DNA from: Shouchella rhizosphaerae
Lineage (GTDB): Bacteria > Bacillota > Bacilli > Bacillales > Bacillaceae_D
Length of the DNA stretch: 64,000 nt
Assembly (NCBI RefSeq): GCF_900142675.1
Contig: NZ_FRBS01000006.1
Location: 124,001 to 188,000, forward strand
Direction: 5' to 3'
Position numbers and translations under genes: made by a program. This document shows, piece by piece, positions 38,065 through 50,275 of this stretch (position 1 is its first letter; every line of letters starts with the position of its first letter). Under the pieces are notes generated by a model. The model searched no databases. It worked only from the letters and a program-made list of their open reading frames with translations, and had not been told where the DNA came from.

Positions 38065-38838
38065 TCAGTTCGCCACATGGTGTTCAGCAGCGACCACGAC
38101 TTCGATATGATGGTCTTGGCAATAGGCTTCGTACTCTTTATCGAGTGGAGCTGATGTAATTAAGTGGTCGATTCGGTTGAAGGGTGCATATGTCAATAGC
38201 GTTGATTTTCCAAATTTTGATTGGTCGGCAAGCAAAAATACCTCCCGTGCTTTTTCGGCTGCGATCTTTTTAATTTCATATTCGAGTTGGTCTGCATTGG
38301 TAAGGCCATGGGCAATGCTGACACCAGTAGCCGACATAAACGCCTTGTGGATGTTGTATTTTTGCAAAATCGCAGCTTCATCGATGCCGACAAATGAGCG
38401 CGTTTTGTGTTTGTAAGAATTGCCGATGACAATTAAATGGATTCGCTCAAAACCTGTAGCCGCATTAATGACATCCAAGCTATTTGTCAGCACAGTAATC
38501 GAGATATTCGGGTCCAATGCCGACAAAATCGATTTTGTGGTCGTGCCCGAGTCTATAAAGATTAAGTCATCGTCTTTGATGAAGTTGGCTGCCTCACGGG
38601 CAATTCTCGTTTTTTCTGCTTGGTTTCGCACTTTTCGGTTCTCAAATGAGACTAAACTTTTTTCTACTGCGGTGACCCCACCATAAACTTTGCGGATCAC
38701 GCCGTTTTCGACTAGTTTGTTAATGTCTCTTCGAATCGTGTTTTTTGATACATTAAATTCCTCGCACAGCTCATCAAGGGAGGCCGAGCCGTTTTTTAGA
38801 ATGTATGCTTCCATTTCTTGTATACGTAATAGCTTCAT
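38065..38838 (-). CDS. iolR: Inositol operon repressor IolR (DeoR family)
   Basis: A 257-residue DeoR-type repressor. The N-terminal winged helix is SLDELCEEFNVSKNTIRRDI then GVIRKVYGGV. The C-terminal sugar-phosphate sensor domain has IFIDSGTTTKSIL, VLTNSLDVI and KAFMSATGVS. In B. subtilis the inducer is 2-deoxy-5-keto-gluconate 6-phosphate, the product of IolC. It is divergent from the iol operon, and tandem 11-mers matching the IolR operator fill the gap. Confidence 0.94.
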   Translation of the reverse strand: MKLLRIQEMEAYILKNGSASLDELCEEFNVSKNTIRRDINKLVENGVIRKVYGGVTAVEKSLVSFENRKVRNQAEKTRIAREAANFIKDDDLIFIDSGTTTKSILSALDPNISITVLTNSLDVINAATGFERIHLIVIGNSYKHKTRSFVGIDEAAILQKYNIHKAFMSATGVSIAHGLTNADQLEYEIKKIAAEKAREVFLLADQSKFGKSTLLTYAPFNRIDHLITSAPLDKEYEAYCQDHHIEVVVAAEHHVAN

Positions 38839-38889
38839 TGTGAAAACCCCTTTTTTTATCTACCTAGACAATAGCATAGCCTTCAAAGT

Positions 38890-38922
38890 TATTCAACAAA
38901 TAACCAACACTTAACCAAATTT
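38890..38922. promoter_or_regulatory. IolR operator, three contiguous 11-mers
   Basis: Three head-to-tail 11-mers (TATTCAACAAA, TAACCAACACT, TAACCAAATTT) match the IolR consensus WRAYCAADARD to varying degree; the CCAA core is exact in the last two. This lies nearest the iolR gene and would serve autoregulation. Confidence 0.6.
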
Positions 38923-38945
38923 ATTGAAAAAGTAATGGAAATATG

Positions 38946-38975
38946 TTGACCTTTTATGGCATATGGTTTTAATAT
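38946..38975 (+). promoter_or_regulatory. Promoter of the iol operon
   Basis: TTGACC and TAATAT are spaced by 18 bases. The start point would fall in the downstream operator pair. Confidence 0.6.
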
Positions 38976-38976
38976 A

Positions 38977-38998
38977 TAACCAACAAATGATCAAAAAG
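38977..38998. promoter_or_regulatory. IolR operator, two contiguous 11-mers
   Basis: TAACCAACAAA (10 of 11 to WRAYCAADARD) is directly followed by TGATCAAAAAG (11 of 11). It starts just after the -10 box, so bound IolR would block initiation. Confidence 0.65.
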
Positions 38999-39007
38999 TA
39001 ACCGGTA

Positions 39008-39023
39008 ATGAAAGCGGTTTACT
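39008..39023 (+). promoter_or_regulatory. cre-like box before iolA
   Basis: ATGAAAGCGGTTTACT agrees with the cre consensus at 14 of 16 positions (the CA near the end is replaced). It lies about 20 bases before the iolA start codon. B. subtilis iol is also under CcpA control. Confidence 0.45.
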
Positions 39024-39042
39024 CACTTTAGGAGGCTAACAC

Positions 39043-40518
39043 ATGGGCGAAACAACAGTAGAGGTCCGTAAAGTCAAAAATTATATTAATGGTAAATGGA
39101 TTGAAAGCAGCACAAGCCTTTATGAAGATGTAGTGAATCCGGCGACTAAAGAAGTCATTTGCCAAGTACCCCTTTCAACAAAGGCGGATGTAGAGTACGC
39201 AGTTGAAGCCGCAAAAACCGCTTTTGCTAAATGGTCGAAAGTCGCTGTGCCGCGTCGTGCACGGATTTTATTCAATTATCAGCAACTATTGCAGCGTGAT
39301 AAGGAAGAATTGGCGCGTTTGATTACAATTGAAAACGGCAAAAACTTGACGGAAGCACGGGGGGAAGTGCAGCGTGGCATTGAAAATGTTGAATTTGCTG
39401 CAGGTGCCCCGAACTTAATGATGGGCGATTCATTACCGATGATTGCGACAGACGTAGAAGCAAGCAATTATCGTTACCCCATTGGCGTCGTCGGCGGAAT
39501 CGCGCCATTCAATTTTCCGATGATGGTGCCATGTTGGATGTTCCCAATGGCGATCGCACTCGGAAATGCATTTCTATTAAAACCTTCAGAGCGGACGCCA
39601 TTATTGACTGAAAAACTCGCCGACTTACTTACTGAAGCTGGAGTGCCAGATGGCGTCTTCAATGTTGTCTATGGCGCCCATGATGTCGTCAATGGCATGC
39701 TAGAGCACCCTGACATAAAAGCGATATCGTTTGTCGGCTCTAAGCCTGTTGGCGAGTATGTTTATAAAAAAGCAAGCGAAAACTTAAAACGCGTTCAAGC
39801 GTTGACAGGAGCAAAAAACCATACAATCGTCTTAAATGATGCCGATTTGGACGACGCCGTCACCAATATTGCCGGAGCTGCTTTTGGCTCTGCTGGGGAG
39901 CGGTGCATGGCCTGTGCTGTTGTAACAGTTGAGGAAGGAATTGCCGATGCGTTTGTAGCCAAATTAAAGGCAAAAGCTGAATCGCTCGTAATGGGCAATG
40001 GTTTAGACGACGGTGTGTTTTTAGGCCCTGTCATACGTGAAGAAAACAAAAACCGAACCATTGCTTATATTGAAAAAGGAGTGGAGGAAGGGGCGACCCT
40101 TGTATGCGACGGCCGAAGCCGAGTATCTGCCGATGGTTATTTTATTGGGCCGACGATTTTTGAAAATGTGACAACGGATATGACAATTTGGAAAGATGAA
40201 ATTTTCGCCCCTGTGCTTTCGATTATCCGTGTGAAAAATTTAGATGAGGGGATTCAAATAGCCAATCGTTCTGAATTTGCAAACGGAGCTTGCCTATTTA
40301 CAACGAATGCGGCGGCCGTTCGCTATTTTCGTGAAAACATTGATGCTGGAATGCTTGGCATTAACCTTGGTGTTCCTGCACCTATGGCATTTTTTCCTTT
40401 TTCAGGATGGAAATCGTCGTTTTATGGGACGCTTCATGCAAACGGAAAAGATAGCGTAGACTTTTATACGCGCAAAAAAGTCGTGACCGCACGTTATCCG
40501 AAGCCGTCATTTGACTAA
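39043..40518 (+). CDS. iolA: Methylmalonate-semialdehyde dehydrogenase (malonate semialdehyde to acetyl-CoA)
   Basis: A 491-residue CoA-acylating aldehyde dehydrogenase for the last step of inositol breakdown. The catalytic Cys lies in [14 protein letters not shown] and the cofactor loop in [26 protein letters not shown] is typical of the MmsA subgroup. It is first in the iol operon as in B. subtilis. ATG follows TAGGAGG. Confidence 0.95.
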   Translation: MGETTVEVRKVKNYINGKWIESSTSLYEDVVNPATKEVICQVPLSTKADVEYAVEAAKTAFAKWSKVAVPRRARILFNYQQLLQRDKEELARLITIENGKNLTEARGEVQRGIENVEFAAGAPNLMMGDSLPMIATDVEASNYRYPIGVVGGIAPFNFPMMVPCWMFPMAIALGNAFLLKPSERTPLLTEKLADLLTEAGVPDGVFNVVYGAHDVVNGMLEHPDIKAISFVGSKPVGEYVYKKASENLKRVQALTGAKNHTIVLNDADLDDAVTNIAGAAFGSAGERCMACAVVTVEEGIADAFVAKLKAKAESLVMGNGLDDGVFLGPVIREENKNRTIAYIEKGVEEGATLVCDGRSRVSADGYFIGPTIFENVTTDMTIWKDEIFAPVLSIIRVKNLDEGIQIANRSEFANGACLFTTNAAAVRYFRENIDAGMLGINLGVPAPMAFFPFSGWKSSFYGTLHANGKDSVDFYTRKKVVTARYPKPSFD

Positions 40519-40535
40519 TTTGTAAAGGGGGAGGC

Positions 40536-41357
40536 ATGCCGGTGGGACAGTTACTAAAAAAACCGAAAACAAAGGTGCTTAAACAAGGGGTTACACTTGT
40601 TCATGACACGGAGGCAGAAAAGGCGCCCCTTAAGTATGTATCGTTTAAGCTCGTCGATATCCAGGCAAACGCTATATACGAAGAAACGCTCGGTTCCTAT
40701 GAATGTTGCATTGTTGTTGTAAGGGGAACAGTCACGGTAACGGACGGAGAGCATGTGTTTTCCAATATTGGCACACGGAGTAGCGTATTTGAACGGAAAC
40801 CGACAGACAGTGTCTATCTCTCGAATGGCCGTTCATTTACGGTAACTGGAACAAGTGAGGCGTGCATCGCTCTTTGCTATGCGCCTTCAAACAAACAATT
40901 GCCGACAAAACTTATTAAAGCGAGTGACGTCGGCATTGAAAACAGGGGCCAATTACAGAACAAGCGCTTAGTCCATAATATATTGCCTGATTCAGACAAG
41001 ACTGCAAACAGTTTGCTAGTCGTCGAAGTGTTTACAGAAAGCGGCAATTGGTCCAGTTATCCGCCCCACAAGCATGATGAGGATAATTTGCCCTACGAGT
41101 CTTTTCTAGAGGAAACGTATTACCATGAAATCGATCCACCGCAAGGGTTTGTGTTCCAGCGTGTGTATACTGAGTCACGTAATATAGACGAAACGATGGC
41201 TGTCGAAAACGGCGATGTTGTCATTGTACCTGCTGGCTACCATCCAGTTGGCGTTCCTGACGGCTATGCGTCCTACTATTTAAACGTAATGGCAGGCCCT
41301 GTACGTATTTGGAAATTCCGTAATGAAAAAGACCATGAGTGGATTTTATCACGATAA
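40536..41357 (+). CDS. iolB: 5-deoxy-glucuronate isomerase
   Basis: A 273-residue double-cupin isomerase that converts 5-deoxy-glucuronate to 2-deoxy-5-keto-gluconate. Metal ligands are visible in YPPHKHDEDNLPYESFLEE with YYHEI, and a later His in VPAGYHPVGVPDGY. It lies 17 bases after iolA. A GTG two codons downstream of the ATG is a possible alternative start. Confidence 0.94.
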   Translation: MPVGQLLKKPKTKVLKQGVTLVHDTEAEKAPLKYVSFKLVDIQANAIYEETLGSYECCIVVVRGTVTVTDGEHVFSNIGTRSSVFERKPTDSVYLSNGRSFTVTGTSEACIALCYAPSNKQLPTKLIKASDVGIENRGQLQNKRLVHNILPDSDKTANSLLVVEVFTESGNWSSYPPHKHDEDNLPYESFLEETYYHEIDPPQGFVFQRVYTESRNIDETMAVENGDVVIVPAGYHPVGVPDGYASYYLNVMAGPVRIWKFRNEKDHEWILSR

Positions 41358-41372
41358 AAGGAGCGGTAGCCT

Positions 41373-42353
41373 ATGGGCATCCAATTTCAAGAGGGAAAGC
41401 AATTTGATGTGATTGCGCTTGGCAGGGCCTGCATTGATTTAAATGCGGCCGAATACAACCGGCCGATGGAAGAAACGCGGTCATTCACAAAATATGTCGG
41501 CGGTTCGCCAGCCAATATTGCCATTGGCAGCGCGAAGCTTGGCTTGAAAGTCGGTTTTGTCGGTAAAATTCCTGATGACCAACATGGCCGGTTTATTTCT
41601 TCTTATATGAGAGAGGCAGGCGTGGATACAAGCCAGCTCGTGATTGACCGAGAAGGGCATAAAGCAGGTTTGACGTTTACGGAAATTTTGAGCCCTGAAG
41701 AATGCAGCATTTTGATGTACCGTGAAAAAGCAGCTGACCTATATTTAAGCCCTGATGAAATCGACGCCGGTTATGTGAGATCTGCAAAAGTACTGCTCAT
41801 TTCTGGAACGGCATTGGCTCAATCGCCTTCACGGGAGGCAGCCTTAAAAGCAGTGTCACTTGCAAAGGCGGCAGGTACAAAAGTTGTGTTTGAACTCGAT
41901 TATCGTCCGTACACGTGGTCATCGAGGGAAGAAACGTCCGTTTACTACACACTTCTGGCAGGCATGGCTCATATCGTGATCGGCACGCGGGAAGAGTATG
42001 ACATTATGGAAGGGGCAAGTGCCAGCGGCAATGAGCAAACAGCCAAAATGCTATTTGCCAAAGAGCCGGAATTGGTTGTTATTAAACATGGTGTTGATGG
42101 GTCTTACGCTTATTTGCCATCAGGAGAAACCTTTCGAGCAGGCGTGTACAAAACAAACGTGTTAAAAACGTTTGGTGCTGGAGATTCGTATGCATCTGCG
42201 TTTCTATATGGACTTTTGCGTGGTTATGACATTGATCAAGCATTGCGTTTTGGGAGCGCTTCCGCATCGATTGTTGTCAGTAAGCACAGTTCATCGGAAG
42301 CAATGCCAACTTTATCTGAAATCAAGGCGCTTGTCGAAGAACAGCATGTTTGA
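41373..42353 (+). CDS. iolC: 5-dehydro-2-deoxygluconokinase
   Basis: A 326-residue PfkB-family kinase that phosphorylates 2-deoxy-5-keto-gluconate. Family motifs are YVGGSPANIAIGSAKLGLKV near the start and FGAGDSYASAFLYGLLRG with the catalytic Asp near the end. Its product is the IolR inducer. ATG follows AAAAGGAG, 15 bases after iolB. Confidence 0.95.
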   Translation: MGIQFQEGKQFDVIALGRACIDLNAAEYNRPMEETRSFTKYVGGSPANIAIGSAKLGLKVGFVGKIPDDQHGRFISSYMREAGVDTSQLVIDREGHKAGLTFTEILSPEECSILMYREKAADLYLSPDEIDAGYVRSAKVLLISGTALAQSPSREAALKAVSLAKAAGTKVVFELDYRPYTWSSREETSVYYTLLAGMAHIVIGTREEYDIMEGASASGNEQTAKMLFAKEPELVVIKHGVDGSYAYLPSGETFRAGVYKTNVLKTFGAGDSYASAFLYGLLRGYDIDQALRFGSASASIVVSKHSSSEAMPTLSEIKALVEEQHV

Positions 42354-42406
42354 ATGTCGGATTTTCTTTAAATAAAAACGCGTAGTGATGATGCGAGGTG
42401 GAAACA

Positions 42407-44320
42407 ATGGCGAAAACAATACGATTGACGACTGCACAAGCGCTAGTGAAGTTCTTAAATGCCCAATATTTGCATGCTGACGGGAAAGAGGAGCCTTTCG
42501 TTGAAGGGGTTTTTACGATCTTCGGGCATGGAAATGTGTTAGGGATTGGCCAAGCACTAGAGCAAGATGCCGGGCGATTAAACGTATGGCAAGGCAAAAA
42601 TGAACAAGGGATGGCCCATGCGGCAATGGCTTTTAGCAAGCAGATGCTCCGCAAAAAAATATATGCAGTGACAACTTCTGTAGGCCCAGGAGCCGCGAAC
42701 CTTGTTGCCGCTGCTGGCACAGCGCTAGCTAACAATATACCTGTTTTGCTTCTTCCTGCCGATACATTCGCGACTCGCCAGCCTGACCCAGTTTTGCAGC
42801 AATTTGAACAAGAATACAGCCAAGCAGTGACGACAAATGATGCATTAAAGCCGGTGTCGAGATACTGGGACCGGATTACTCGCCCAGAGCAGTTAATGTC
42901 GAGCCTTATTCGTGCCTTTGAAGTAATGACCGACCCAGGAAAAGCGGGGCCCGCCACGATTTGCATCGCCCAAGATGTCGAAGGAGAAGCATATGAGTAT
43001 CCAGAGGAGTTTTTCCGAAAGCGCATTCATTATTTAGAACGTAGAAAGCCAACGGAGCGGGAAATCGAAGGGGCACTTGAACGGATTCGTAGGAGCAAGC
43101 GGCCGCTTCTTGTTGTTGGCGGAGGCGCTAAATATTCAGAAGCAAAGGAAGAACTAGTAGCGCTGTCTGAACAGTGTGGCATTCCTCTCGTCGAAACACA
43201 AGCAGGAAAAGCAACTGTTGCCGCTGACTTTGCTAACAACCTAGGTGGCCTTGGCGTTACCGGCACGCTTGCAGCGAATAAGGCAGCCCGTGAAGCTGAC
43301 TTGGTGATTGGCGTAGGCACTCGTTACACCGACTTTGCGACTTCGTCAAAAACGGCGTTTGATTTTGAGCATACCACGTTTTTAAATATCAATGTCAGCC
43401 GCATGCAAACGTATAAGCTTGATGCTTATCAGGTTGTTGCAGATGCGAAAGAAACGCTCAGCCTACTTATTTCTAGGTTAAAAACGTATCGGTCGGCGTT
43501 TGGCGATCGAATTGCTGCGTTGAAAGAAGAGTGGCTCGCTGAACGGAACCGCCTAAAATCAGTCGTCTTTAATAGAAAAACATTTGTGCCTGAAGTCAAA
43601 GAGCATTTTAGCCAAGAGAAGTTAAATGAGTATGCCGATGCTCTGGGTACAGAACTGCCGCAAACGACTGCCTTGCTGGCTATTAATGAAACCATTGATG
43701 AGGACAGCACAATTATTTGTTCATCGGGCTCCCTTCCAGGGGATTTGCAGCGACTTTGGCACGCAAACGAGCCGAATACGTACCATCTTGAATACGGATA
43801 TTCCTGCATGGGTTATGAAATTTCTGGCGCCCTTGGCATCAAACTAGCCGAGCCTGAGCGAGAAGTTTATTCGATCGTCGGAGATGGGAGCTTTCTTATG
43901 CTCCATTCCGAATTGATTACTGCCATCCAATATAACAAGAAAATCAATATATTGCTGTTTGACAATGCCGGTTTTGGCTGTATCAGCAACTTGCAGATGG
44001 ACCATGGCGGCGGCAGTTATTATTGCGAATTTCTTACGGCAGACAATCAAGTGATGAACATCGATTATGCCAAAGTCGCCGAAGGATATGGAGCCAAAAC
44101 ATACCGGGCTAACACAGTTGAACAATTAAAGGCAGCGCTTGAAGATGCCAAGAAGCAAGAGACTTCCACGTTGATTGAAATGAAAGTGCTGCCAAAGACG
44201 ATGACAGACGGCTATGAAAGCTGGTGGAATGTCGGCGTCGCCGAAGTGGCTGCTTCCCAGTCTATTCAAGATGCCTATCAAGCAAGGCAAGCAAAGCTCA
44301 AGGAAGCAAAACATTATTAG
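42407..44320 (+). CDS. iolD: 3D-(3,5/4)-trihydroxycyclohexane-1,2-dione hydrolase
   Basis: A 637-residue thiamine-diphosphate enzyme that opens the inositol ring. The ThDP-binding motif is [17 protein letters not shown] ending near LFDNAGFGC; the catalytic Glu lies in the N-terminal domain ([14 protein letters not shown] region). A GTG at 42398 is in frame, but it overlaps the GAGGTG site, which is 6 bases before the ATG at 42407. Length is normal. Confidence 0.95.
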   Translation: MAKTIRLTTAQALVKFLNAQYLHADGKEEPFVEGVFTIFGHGNVLGIGQALEQDAGRLNVWQGKNEQGMAHAAMAFSKQMLRKKIYAVTTSVGPGAANLVAAAGTALANNIPVLLLPADTFATRQPDPVLQQFEQEYSQAVTTNDALKPVSRYWDRITRPEQLMSSLIRAFEVMTDPGKAGPATICIAQDVEGEAYEYPEEFFRKRIHYLERRKPTEREIEGALERIRRSKRPLLVVGGGAKYSEAKEELVALSEQCGIPLVETQAGKATVAADFANNLGGLGVTGTLAANKAAREADLVIGVGTRYTDFATSSKTAFDFEHTTFLNINVSRMQTYKLDAYQVVADAKETLSLLISRLKTYRSAFGDRIAALKEEWLAERNRLKSVVFNRKTFVPEVKEHFSQEKLNEYADALGTELPQTTALLAINETIDEDSTIICSSGSLPGDLQRLWHANEPNTYHLEYGYSCMGYEISGALGIKLAEPEREVYSIVGDGSFLMLHSELITAIQYNKKINILLFDNAGFGCISNLQMDHGGGSYYCEFLTADNQVMNIDYAKVAEGYGAKTYRANTVEQLKAALEDAKKQETSTLIEMKVLPKTMTDGYESWWNVGVAEVAASQSIQDAYQARQAKLKEAKHY

Positions 44321-44333
44321 AGGAGTCGATCCA

Positions 44334-46308
<1,975 letters not shown>

Positions 46309-46479
46309 GAGAAGACAGCGATGAAACGTTGTGTTAACGGGGGAACAATGCCGCATTAAAGAAAGGCCTGGCCTACTACGACTAGCATGGCTATGACTTT
46401 ATTGTAAATTCGTCCTGAAGATCAGCTGTCCGAAAAGCAAGAGTCCTAAAAGGACCTTAAATTTGAAAGGAGGGAAGGC

Positions 46480-47361
46480 ATGGGGTTTGTGCCGATGGCT
46501 CCATTGTTGGCCGACGCGAAGAAAGACAGTTACGCAATTGGCCAATTTAATATTAATGGGCTGCAATGGGCAAAAGCGATTTTGGCAGGGGCAGAATCGC
46601 AACAATCACCAGTAATTGCAGCCGCTTCTGATCGTTTGATTGACTACTTAGGAGGCTTTCAGACGGTTGTGGCAATGATGGGAGCATTAACCGATGAACT
46701 CGGTATAACGGTCCCTGTCGTGCTCCATCTTGACCACGGTTTAAGTATTGAGCGTTGCAAGAAAGCAGTTGATGCTGGCTTCAGTTCTGTCATGTTTGAT
46801 GGTTCTCATTATCCAATTAACGAGAATATCGACATGACCAAAGAGGTAGTGGCCTATGCCCACGCACACAATGTCTCGGTAGAGGGGGAGGTCGGTACAG
46901 TCGGTGGCATAGAAGATGGGCTTATGGCCGAAATCAAATATGCCGATGTCGAAGAATGCCAGCGGTTTGTCTGTGAAACCAATGTCGATGCGCTCGCGGC
47001 AGCGCTCGGCTCCGTCCATGGCAAATACAAGGGTGAGCCAAAGCTCGGATTTAACGAAATGGCCGCCATATCGGCTAGCACGAATGTGCCGCTCGTCCTT
47101 CACGGTGCCTCGGGCATACCTGATGAACAGCTACAACGGGCCATAAAGCTTGGGCACGCCAAAATCAATATAAACACCGAATGCATGATCGCATGGTCTG
47201 ATGCTTGCCGGACAACATTTGCCGAGCAGGAAACGGCGTTTGAGCCGCGACTGCTCTTGCAAGAGGGCCTGGCGATGGTCCAGGCTACGGTCGAAAAGAA
47301 AATCAAACAATTTGGAGCAGCCAATAAAGCAGCTGGTTCTGCAAGTCTACAAAGGAGATGA
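46480..47361 (+). CDS. iolJ: 2-deoxy-5-keto-gluconate-6-phosphate aldolase (class II)
   Basis: A 293-residue class II aldolase that splits the IolC product to dihydroxyacetone phosphate and malonate semialdehyde. Zinc and phosphate motifs are LHLDHGLSIERCKKAVDAGF, VEGEVGTVGG and LVLHGASGIPDEQ, plus KININTEC. It is homologous to fructose-bisphosphate aldolase, but the position in the iol operon favours IolJ. ATG follows GGAGGGAAGG. Confidence 0.92.
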   Translation: MGFVPMAPLLADAKKDSYAIGQFNINGLQWAKAILAGAESQQSPVIAAASDRLIDYLGGFQTVVAMMGALTDELGITVPVVLHLDHGLSIERCKKAVDAGFSSVMFDGSHYPINENIDMTKEVVAYAHAHNVSVEGEVGTVGGIEDGLMAEIKYADVEECQRFVCETNVDALAAALGSVHGKYKGEPKLGFNEMAAISASTNVPLVLHGASGIPDEQLQRAIKLGHAKININTECMIAWSDACRTTFAEQETAFEPRLLLQEGLAMVQATVEKKIKQFGAANKAAGSASLQRR

Positions 47362-47366
47362 AACCT

Positions 47367-48389
47367 ATGACAGCAGCACGCATTCAATGTGCCGTTCTCG
47401 GACTTGGGCGCCTCGGCTATTACCATGCGAAAAATTTGCTGACGGAAGTGAGGGGGGCGGCAATTGTCCAAGTGATTGACCCCCTTCCTGGCCGGGCCAA
47501 GGATGTCGCCCAAACATTTGGAGTGGCTAGTTACTCGGACGACGTACTCGATGCATTCTCAAACCCTGCCGTCGATGCCGTCGTTATCGTCACGCCGACG
47601 CGGACGCACGCCGAGATGATCAAACTGGCAGCTAGCTATGGCAAAGATGTTTTTGTTGAAAAGCCGCTGACTTTGCAATTAGAAGAATCGATAGACGTAA
47701 CGAAAGCGGTTGAGGAGGCAGGTATTATTTGCCAAGTGGGGTTCATGCGGCGGTTCGACCCGGCTTACGCAGATGCCAAGCGGCGAATTGCTGCTGGAGA
47801 GATCGGCAAACCTCTTTATTATAAAGGTTTTACACGCGATGCAGGCGCACCGCCGCCTGAATTTATAAAAGATAGCGGCGGGCTGTTTGTCGATTGTTCC
47901 ATTCATGATTATGACATTGCCCGCTATTTGGTCGGGGCGGAGATCACAGCGATTTCCGGTCATGGACGGGTGCTGAAGTATCCATTCATGGAAGCCTACG
48001 GCGATGTGGACCACGCTCTTTCCTACTTTGAATTTGACAATGGGGCGGCAGGCGATGCTGAAGCTAGCCGTAATTCGCCTTATGGTTATGACATCCGCGC
48101 CGAAATTATTGGGTCAGAAGGCAGTTTGTTTATTGGCGAACTGCGGGACAAATCATTGACGATATTAAATGCCACTGGTTCAAGGTACGAAATCATTCCT
48201 GATTTCCAGACCCGCTTTCGTGACGCGTACCGTTTAGAATTGCAGCACTTTATTGACTGTGTCCGCTCAAGGAACACGCCAATTGTAACGGCTGAAGATG
48301 CCACAATCAACTTAAAAATAGCCCTTGCTGCAACTGAATCAATGAGAAGCGGCAAGAAAGTGGTATTGCAGCCGCAGGCCTCCCTTTAG
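47367..48389 (+). CDS. Second Gfo/Idh/MocA dehydrogenase, probably inositol-isomer specific
   Basis: A 340-residue dehydrogenase. The Rossmann part is AVLGLGRLGYYHAKNL; the signature FVEKPLTLQLE has the catalytic Lys; GFMRRFDPAYADAK and DCSIHDYDIARYLVG follow. It is clearly a paralogue of the iolG type and may act on scyllo- or D-chiro-inositol, as IolX and IolW do in B. subtilis; the exact isomer cannot be told. An ATG at 47358 abuts the AAAGGAG site, so the ATG at 47367 is preferred. It overlaps nothing and continues the iol operon. Confidence 0.85.
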   Translation: MTAARIQCAVLGLGRLGYYHAKNLLTEVRGAAIVQVIDPLPGRAKDVAQTFGVASYSDDVLDAFSNPAVDAVVIVTPTRTHAEMIKLAASYGKDVFVEKPLTLQLEESIDVTKAVEEAGIICQVGFMRRFDPAYADAKRRIAAGEIGKPLYYKGFTRDAGAPPPEFIKDSGGLFVDCSIHDYDIARYLVGAEITAISGHGRVLKYPFMEAYGDVDHALSYFEFDNGAAGDAEASRNSPYGYDIRAEIIGSEGSLFIGELRDKSLTILNATGSRYEIIPDFQTRFRDAYRLELQHFIDCVRSRNTPIVTAEDATINLKIALAATESMRSGKKVVLQPQASL

Positions 48390-48523
48390 AAAGAGACATT
48401 TGCCTATTTTTGTGTGTGCGCCTTATTTGGCTTGTATAAACAGAAAAAGGAGTCTACTAACCACTGCTGTAGTGCAGCGCTGTTCCCTATCGATGGATGA
48501 ATCGGTTTTTAAGGAAAGAAGCG

Positions 48524-50137
48524 ATGATAAAGGGGAGAGACAAATTGGGTATAGTTTCAATTATGTCATTTATCATGATTATCGGAGCCATTTGGCTATT
48601 CGCTTACAAACGAAGCCGCAATGTCGATCTTTCGAGCTCAGAAGGGTACTTTTTAGGTGGACGGAGTTTGACCGGTGTGACGATTGCCGGCTCAGTCATT
48701 ATGACCAATTTATCTACAGAGCAAATTGTTGGTCAAAATGGACAAAGCTACGTGGCTGGCATGGAAGTCATGGCTTGGGAAGTAACGGCTGCGATTGCGA
48801 TTGTCGCACTTGCACTCGTATTTTTGCCTAAATATTTAAAATATGGTGTGGACACAGTCACCGATTTTATTGAACGGCGCTATGATGCAACGACGAAGAG
48901 GATTGCTTCGTTTTTATTTATATTTACCTATGTGGTTTCGTTTCTTCCTGTTGTCTTATATTCTGGTTCATTAGTATTTAACCAAATTTTCTCAGTAGAT
49001 GAACTGTTAAATGTCCATCCCCTTGTGGCTGTTTCGTTGATTTCAGCCATGATTGGAATCGTTGGTCTGCTTTATTTGCTTATCGGCGGCCTGCGCCTTA
49101 GTGCATTTAGCGATACGATTTATGGCGTTGGTTTGCTTATCGGTGGTCTTTCTATTCCGATTCTAGGGTTGATTGTATTAGGAGATGGCCATTTACTTGC
49201 AGGATTTGAAACGATTCGCCAAAACACGCCTGAAAAATTAAATTCAATTGGAGCAATTGACTCTGAGATGGTGCCGTGGCCAACGCTTTTTTTAGGCATG
49301 TTTTTTAATAACTTATTTTATTGGTGTACAAACCAGTTAATTGTTCAAAAAGTACTGGGGGGACGAGACTTAAAAGAAGGGCAGAAGGGAGCCCTTTATG
49401 TCGGTTTCTTCAAAATTTTCGGTGCGTTGTTCTTAGTATTCCCTGGCATCATTGCCTTCAACATGTTTGGCGACGGCATTAATCCCGCCGATAACGCCTA
49501 TCCGATGCTAGTCGTTGCCGTTCTACCGGATTTAGCATTTGGCATTTTTGCGGCAATTATCTTTGGCGCGATTTTAAGCTCATTTGTAGGAGCTTTAAAT
49601 GCAACAGCTACTTTGTTGGCGCTTGACTTTTATAAGCCGTTGGCCAAGAAAAACGTGACAGACAATAAAGTCGCTCGCTTTGGCAAAATGGTTACGGTCA
49701 TTGTCGGTGGACTATCAATCATTATCGCGCCGTTGATTGCTTTTGCTCCGGCAGGGTTATTCCATGTCGTCCAACAATTTAATGGGCTGTACAGCATGCC
49801 GTTGCTGGCGATCATTATTCTCGGCTTCTATTCTAAGTACGCGACTGCCTTTGCTGCAAAAGTGACGTTTGCTTTTCATGTGGTTGCCTATACTGCAAGT
49901 CAGATATTCTTAGAAATTCATTATCTCTACGTATTTAGCGTGATGTTTTTCATCGATTTGTTGCTTTTATGGGCGCTAAGCCGATTAAAGCCATTACAGG
50001 TTCCGTTTGAATTGACAGAAGAAACGAACAAAGTCGACTTGACACCTTGGAAACACCGCAATTGGGTAAGTGTGTTGGTGATCTTAACGGTTTTAGGAAC
50101 GTATTTGTTGTTCTCCCCTTGGGGAATTGCTAAATAG
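48524..50137 (+). CDS. Sodium:solute symporter (SSS family), likely inositol uptake
   Basis: About 537 residues with some 14 helices. It opens with LSSSEGYFLGGRSLTGVTIA and MTNLSTEQIVGQNGQSYVAG, typical of SGLT/YidK-type sodium-coupled sugar transporters. Its position at the end of the iol operon points to inositol as substrate, replacing the MFS carriers IolF and IolT used by B. subtilis. A sodium-coupled carrier suits an alkaliphile. Start is uncertain: the ATG at 48524 has AAGGA 8 bases upstream; a TTG at 48545 with GGGGAG 7 bases upstream is also good. Confidence 0.9.
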   Translation: MIKGRDKLGIVSIMSFIMIIGAIWLFAYKRSRNVDLSSSEGYFLGGRSLTGVTIAGSVIMTNLSTEQIVGQNGQSYVAGMEVMAWEVTAAIAIVALALVFLPKYLKYGVDTVTDFIERRYDATTKRIASFLFIFTYVVSFLPVVLYSGSLVFNQIFSVDELLNVHPLVAVSLISAMIGIVGLLYLLIGGLRLSAFSDTIYGVGLLIGGLSIPILGLIVLGDGHLLAGFETIRQNTPEKLNSIGAIDSEMVPWPTLFLGMFFNNLFYWCTNQLIVQKVLGGRDLKEGQKGALYVGFFKIFGALFLVFPGIIAFNMFGDGINPADNAYPMLVVAVLPDLAFGIFAAIIFGAILSSFVGALNATATLLALDFYKPLAKKNVTDNKVARFGKMVTVIVGGLSIIIAPLIAFAPAGLFHVVQQFNGLYSMPLLAIIILGFYSKYATAFAAKVTFAFHVVAYTASQIFLEIHYLYVFSVMFFIDLLLLWALSRLKPLQVPFELTEETNKVDLTPWKHRNWVSVLVILTVLGTYLLFSPWGIAK

Positions 50138-50275
50138 CATCGGGGATACAATACCATCAAATGGAGTCTGTCCTTTTCTCGCTTTTTCATGCACTGTTGC
50201 TCCCTTTTCAGAATGGCTATTGAATGAACTTTAGGCAAATGGAAAAAACTATTCTGGAATGAAAAAGGAGTAGGG

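Noticed and set aside
42322-43026. 234-codon minus-strand frame opposite iolC and iolD
   Set aside because: It overlaps two clear iol genes, has no recognisable family and no convincing ribosome binding site.
46309-46479. Small gene between iolG and iolJ
   Set aside because: Only very short frames are present (the best is about 12 codons); a tiny GTCCT-AAA-AGGAC stem is the only structure.
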